Shown here piece by piece: positions 63,900 through 64,000 of a stretch of 64,000 nt of DNA. Location of the stretch: assembly GCA_037013495.1 (NCBI GenBank), contig CM072811.1, positions 42,849,452 to 42,913,451 of the forward strand, in the 5' to 3' direction. Each line of letters begins with the position of its first letter. Position 1 is the first letter of the stretch. The notes under the pieces are model-generated. The model did no database searches and was not told the DNA's origin. It worked only from the letters and a program-made list of their open reading frames with translations. The stretch is from Hippophae tibetana (taxonomy: Eukaryota; Streptophyta; Magnoliopsida; Rosales; Elaeagnaceae). The translations under genes and the position numbers were made by a program.

Positions 63900-64000
63900 A
63901 CATCAATTTGCTCAACCTTCAAGTCAAGACTTGCTGCTAACCCCAGCATAGTACAAATGGGTAATTTTCACAACTGGTGAGAAAATCTCATCAAAATCAA
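63900..64000 (-). pseudogene. Copia reverse transcriptase, N-terminal fragment of the outer element
   Basis: The minus strand reads FDEIFSPVVKIT and, after a shift, LEG.ANC/VEQID-like sequence, the conserved block before the first reverse-transcriptase motif. It is cut at 63899 by the nested element and runs out of the window on the right. Confidence 0.75.

Larger units (their letters stand above)
57302..64000 (-). mobile_element. Copia element in intron 16, interrupted by another LTR element
   Basis: The left end is TGTTGGATAC at 57302, the end of a 3' LTR similar to 7206-7396. It is followed to the right by RNase H and reverse transcriptase on the minus strand (57490-58365). At 58366 the reverse transcriptase is replaced by an inserted element (58367-63899). 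More reverse transcriptase of the same reading direction resumes at 63900 and runs off the window. The segment between the two reverse-transcriptase parts (including the YGLK region) and the last part of the inner element's 3' LTR are missing, so a deletion accompanied or followed the insertion. Confidence 0.85.

Noticed and set aside
57025..64000. Search for the remaining kinase exons of the second receptor kinase
   Set aside because: No plus-strand segment with the expected catalytic-loop or activation-segment motifs was found; the stretch is retroelement DNA, so the exons probably lie beyond the window.

Overview
The window is nuclear DNA of a flowering plant, most likely a eudicot. It is AT-rich, its genes have many GT-AG introns, and it is full of LTR retrotransposons. 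Three host genes are well supported. (1) A leucine-rich-repeat receptor-like pseudokinase lies on the minus strand (1550-4309, two exons). (2) RPT3, an AAA-ATPase subunit of the 26S proteasome base, lies on the minus strand (17755-21972, six exons, 420 codons plus stop). (3) A second LRR receptor kinase lies on the plus strand (43791 to beyond 57024, 16 coding exons seen, kinase domain cut off by the window end). A fourth locus at 390-1121 looks like a broken LEA_2/NHL-type membrane protein gene. As I recall, Arabidopsis has neighbouring genes At5g58300 (receptor-like pseudokinase) and At5g58290 (RPT3), so the first part of the window may be a conserved gene pair pushed apart by repeats.

Layout. 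0-7 kb: LEA_2-like pseudogene and pseudokinase. 7.2-10.4 kb: 5' end of a decayed copia element whose gag is split by a complete 1992-bp solo LTR with a perfect target duplication. 10.4-17.7 kb: AT-rich DNA with a foldback repeat and a tiny, internally deleted copia element (13.7-14.9 kb). 17.7-22 kb: RPT3. 22-26 kb: AT-rich intergenic DNA with a long TTA microsatellite. 26.3-31.3 kb: a heavily mutated endogenous pararetrovirus (Caulimoviridae) on the minus strand, with capsid zinc-knuckle, protease, reverse transcriptase and RNase H remnants in order. 32.8-36.1 kb: a deleted copia element with both LTRs. 37.4-43.0 kb: a full-length copia element with both LTRs and a perfect TCGAT duplication, inactivated by several stops and a frameshift. 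43.8-57 kb: the second receptor kinase gene, whose intron 12 holds a 6.1-kb antisense copia element, itself interrupted by a 139-bp near-palindromic element. 57.3-64 kb: intron 16 holds another antisense copia element interrupted by a second LTR element.

The three host genes have no obvious common pathway: two are plasma-membrane receptors and one is a proteasome ATPase. The striking biology is the nesting of mobile elements. Four insertions can be resolved to the base with matching duplications, and one small TG...CA element looks unusual. I found no tRNA or rRNA gene and no CRISPR array. Exon borders were placed by hand from GT/AG sites, reading-frame phase and family resemblance. They were not checked against transcripts.
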